39,821 nucleotides of DNA from an uncultured Duncaniella sp. (GTDB lineage Bacteria > Bacteroidota > Bacteroidia > Bacteroidales > Muribaculaceae): contig CAJUKP010000020.1 in the NCBI GenBank assembly GCA_910587165.1, positions 1 through 39,821 of the forward strand, in the 5' to 3' direction. The notes under the pieces were generated by a model. It was not told the origin of the DNA and did no database searches. It was given only the letters and a program-made list of their open reading frames with translations. Within the stretch, counting starts at the first letter, position 1. Each line of letters opens with the position of its first letter. The translations under genes were made by a program, and so were the position numbers. Shown piece after piece: positions 38,686 to 39,821 of the stretch.

Positions 38686-39821
38686 TTACTTGCCGGAGAG
38701 TTTCTCCTTCAGGCTTGCGAGAGCCTCGAGGTCACCGAGGGTGGTCTTCTCGAGGGGAGTGGTCATCACGGGAGTCTCCTCGGCAGCGCGGCGGTTGCCA
38801 CCACGGCGGTTCTCGCCACGGTTCTCACGCTTGCGGGGCTGCTCGGCGCGCTCGCCCTTCTGCTCATCTTCGAAGATGCGGCTGTGGGAGAGGATGATGC
38901 GCTTGGAATCCTTGTTGAACTCGATCACCTTGAAGTCGAGCTTCTCGTCGAGCTGGGCACGGCTGCCGTCAGCCTTAACGAGGTGCTTGGGAGTAGCGAA
39001 GCCCTCTACACCGTAGGGGAGAGCGATGACTGCGCCCTTCTCGACCATCTCGATGATGGTGCCTTCGTGAACGGAACCAACGGTGAAGATGGTCTCGAAC
39101 ACATCCCAGGGATTCTCCTCGAGCTGCTTGTGGCCGAGTGAGAGACGACGGTTGTCCTTGTCGATCTCGAGCACCTGAACGTCGATGTTGGCACCGATCT
39201 GGGTGAACTCGCTGGGGTGTTTCACCTTCTTGGTCCAGGAAAGGTCGGAGATGTGGATGAGGCCGTCTACGCCCTCCTCGATCTCAACAAATACACCGAA
39301 GTTGGTGAAGTTGCGCACACGGGCGCTGTGCTTGGAGCCGACGGGATATTTGGTCTCGATATCCTCCCAGGGATCGTTCTTGAGCTGCTTGAGGCCGAGT
39401 GACATCTTGCGGTCCTCGCGGTCGAGGGTGAGGATGACAGCTTCGATCTCGTCGCCAACCTTGAGGAAGTCCTGGGCTGAGCGGAGGTGCTGGCTCCATG
39501 ACATCTCGCTGACGTGGATGAGGCCCTCGACACCGGGAGCGATCTCGACGAACGCGCCGTAGTCGGCCATGACAACAACTTTGCCCTTGACCTTGTCGCC
39601 AACCTTGAGGTTGGGATCCAGAGCATCCCAGGGATGGGGGAGGAGCTGCTTGAGACCCAGAGCGATGCGCTTCTTCTCGTCGTCGAAGTCGAGAATGACC
39701 ACATTGAGCTTCTGGTCCAGCTGAACCACTTCCTCGGGGTGGCTTACGCGGCCCCAGGAGAGGTCTGTGATGTGGATGAGGCCGTCTACGCCGCCGAGGT
39801 CGATGAACACACCGTAGGAGG
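38686..39821 (-). CDS. rpsA: 30S ribosomal protein S1, C-terminal part (5' end beyond window)
   Basis: The reading frame runs off the window edge; the visible 377 or so residues contain four S1 (OB) repeats, each with the GVDGLIHISDLSW-type signature (for example VEGLIHVSEMSW and VDGLIHISDLSW), and the last a diverged one (GVEGFATPKHL). S1 unfolds and docks mRNA on the small subunit. In Bacteroidetes, where ribosome binding sites are weak, it may matter more. The C terminus is a basic, Arg/Gly-rich tail (RKRENRGENRRGGNRR) followed by an acidic-neutral end. There is no true start in the window: the first Met-like codon is GTG within the S1 fold. Confidence 0.96.
   Translation of the reverse strand, partial: SYGVFIDLGGVDGLIHITDLSWGRVSHPEEVVQLDQKLNVVILDFDDEKKRIALGLKQLLPHPWDALDPNLKVGDKVKGKVVVMADYGAFVEIAPGVEGLIHVSEMSWSQHLRSAQDFLKVGDEIEAVILTLDREDRKMSLGLKQLKNDPWEDIETKYPVGSKHSARVRNFTNFGVFVEIEEGVDGLIHISDLSWTKKVKHPSEFTQIGANIDVQVLEIDKDNRRLSLGHKQLEENPWDVFETIFTVGSVHEGTIIEMVEKGAVIALPYGVEGFATPKHLVKADGSRAQLDEKLDFKVIEFNKDSKRIILSHSRIFEDEQKGERAEQPRKRENRGENRRGGNRRAAEETPVMTTPLEKTTLGDLEALASLKEKLSGK

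Overview
The window comes from a Bacteroidales genome, most likely a gut Muribaculaceae-type organism (an inference from gene content and signals). Most intergenic regions carry the Bacteroidetes promoter (TTG, about 19-20 bases, TAnnTTTG). Lipoproteins have Bacteroidetes-style lipoboxes, and there is a plug/beta-barrel outer membrane protein, a DUF3244-like secreted protein and 'DLQGR' C-terminal tails. Housekeeping genes are GC-rich; the Fic gene and the 30.9-34.4 kb stretch are clearly more AT-rich by eye, which suggests acquired or fast-evolving modules.

Layout. 1-550: two tRNA-Glu(TTC) genes flanking rpsT. 0.6-7 kb, minus strand: a Ca2+/cation antiporter with a uracil-DNA-glycosylase-like protein, then the tight series aspS - nif3-like (TTG start) - zinc-ribbon coiled-coil protein - slyD - efp. 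7-11.8 kb: a tandem pair of paralogous lipoproteins and two large exported proteins. 12-13.6 kb: a wHTH (AbiEi-like)-Fic fusion behind a strong promoter and three 24-bp tandem repeats. 13.7-20.6 kb: ROK glucokinase, dnaE-trxA and a GH28 glycosidase. 20.7-24.1 kb: an APC amino-acid transporter, metK behind a SAM-II-type riboswitch, and tRNA-Glu(CTC). 24.1-26.3 kb: thioredoxin, DJ-1/PfpI protein and an ApbE-like flavin transferase. 26.1-34.4 kb: a peptide secretion locus. 34.5-39.8 kb: gltX-argC, rex with a degenerate FAH-fold partner, and the C-terminal part of rpsA.

The most interesting part is the 26.1-34.4 kb locus. It encodes an 84-residue double-glycine precursor whose predicted core has eight cysteines in an ordered pattern, a C39-peptidase ABC exporter with an intact catalytic triad, a TonB-receptor-like outer membrane barrel, a short membrane protein that looks like only the N-terminal anchor of an HlyD adaptor, a small DUF3244-like exported protein, and a divergent membrane-anchored TPR/HTH regulator. 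No TolC, no full-length adaptor and no peptide-modifying enzyme is visible nearby. I infer an export and maturation system for a disulfide-rich peptide that crosses the outer membrane by an unusual route; its role as toxin, signal or other is unknown.

Two large intergenic palindromes (24.13-24.28 and 38.32-38.62 kb) have left arms related to each other (44 of 55 positions identical) and both sit between converging transcription units; a third, unrelated composite palindrome lies inside the peptide locus (31.1-31.3 kb). These look like dispersed repeat families of the host.
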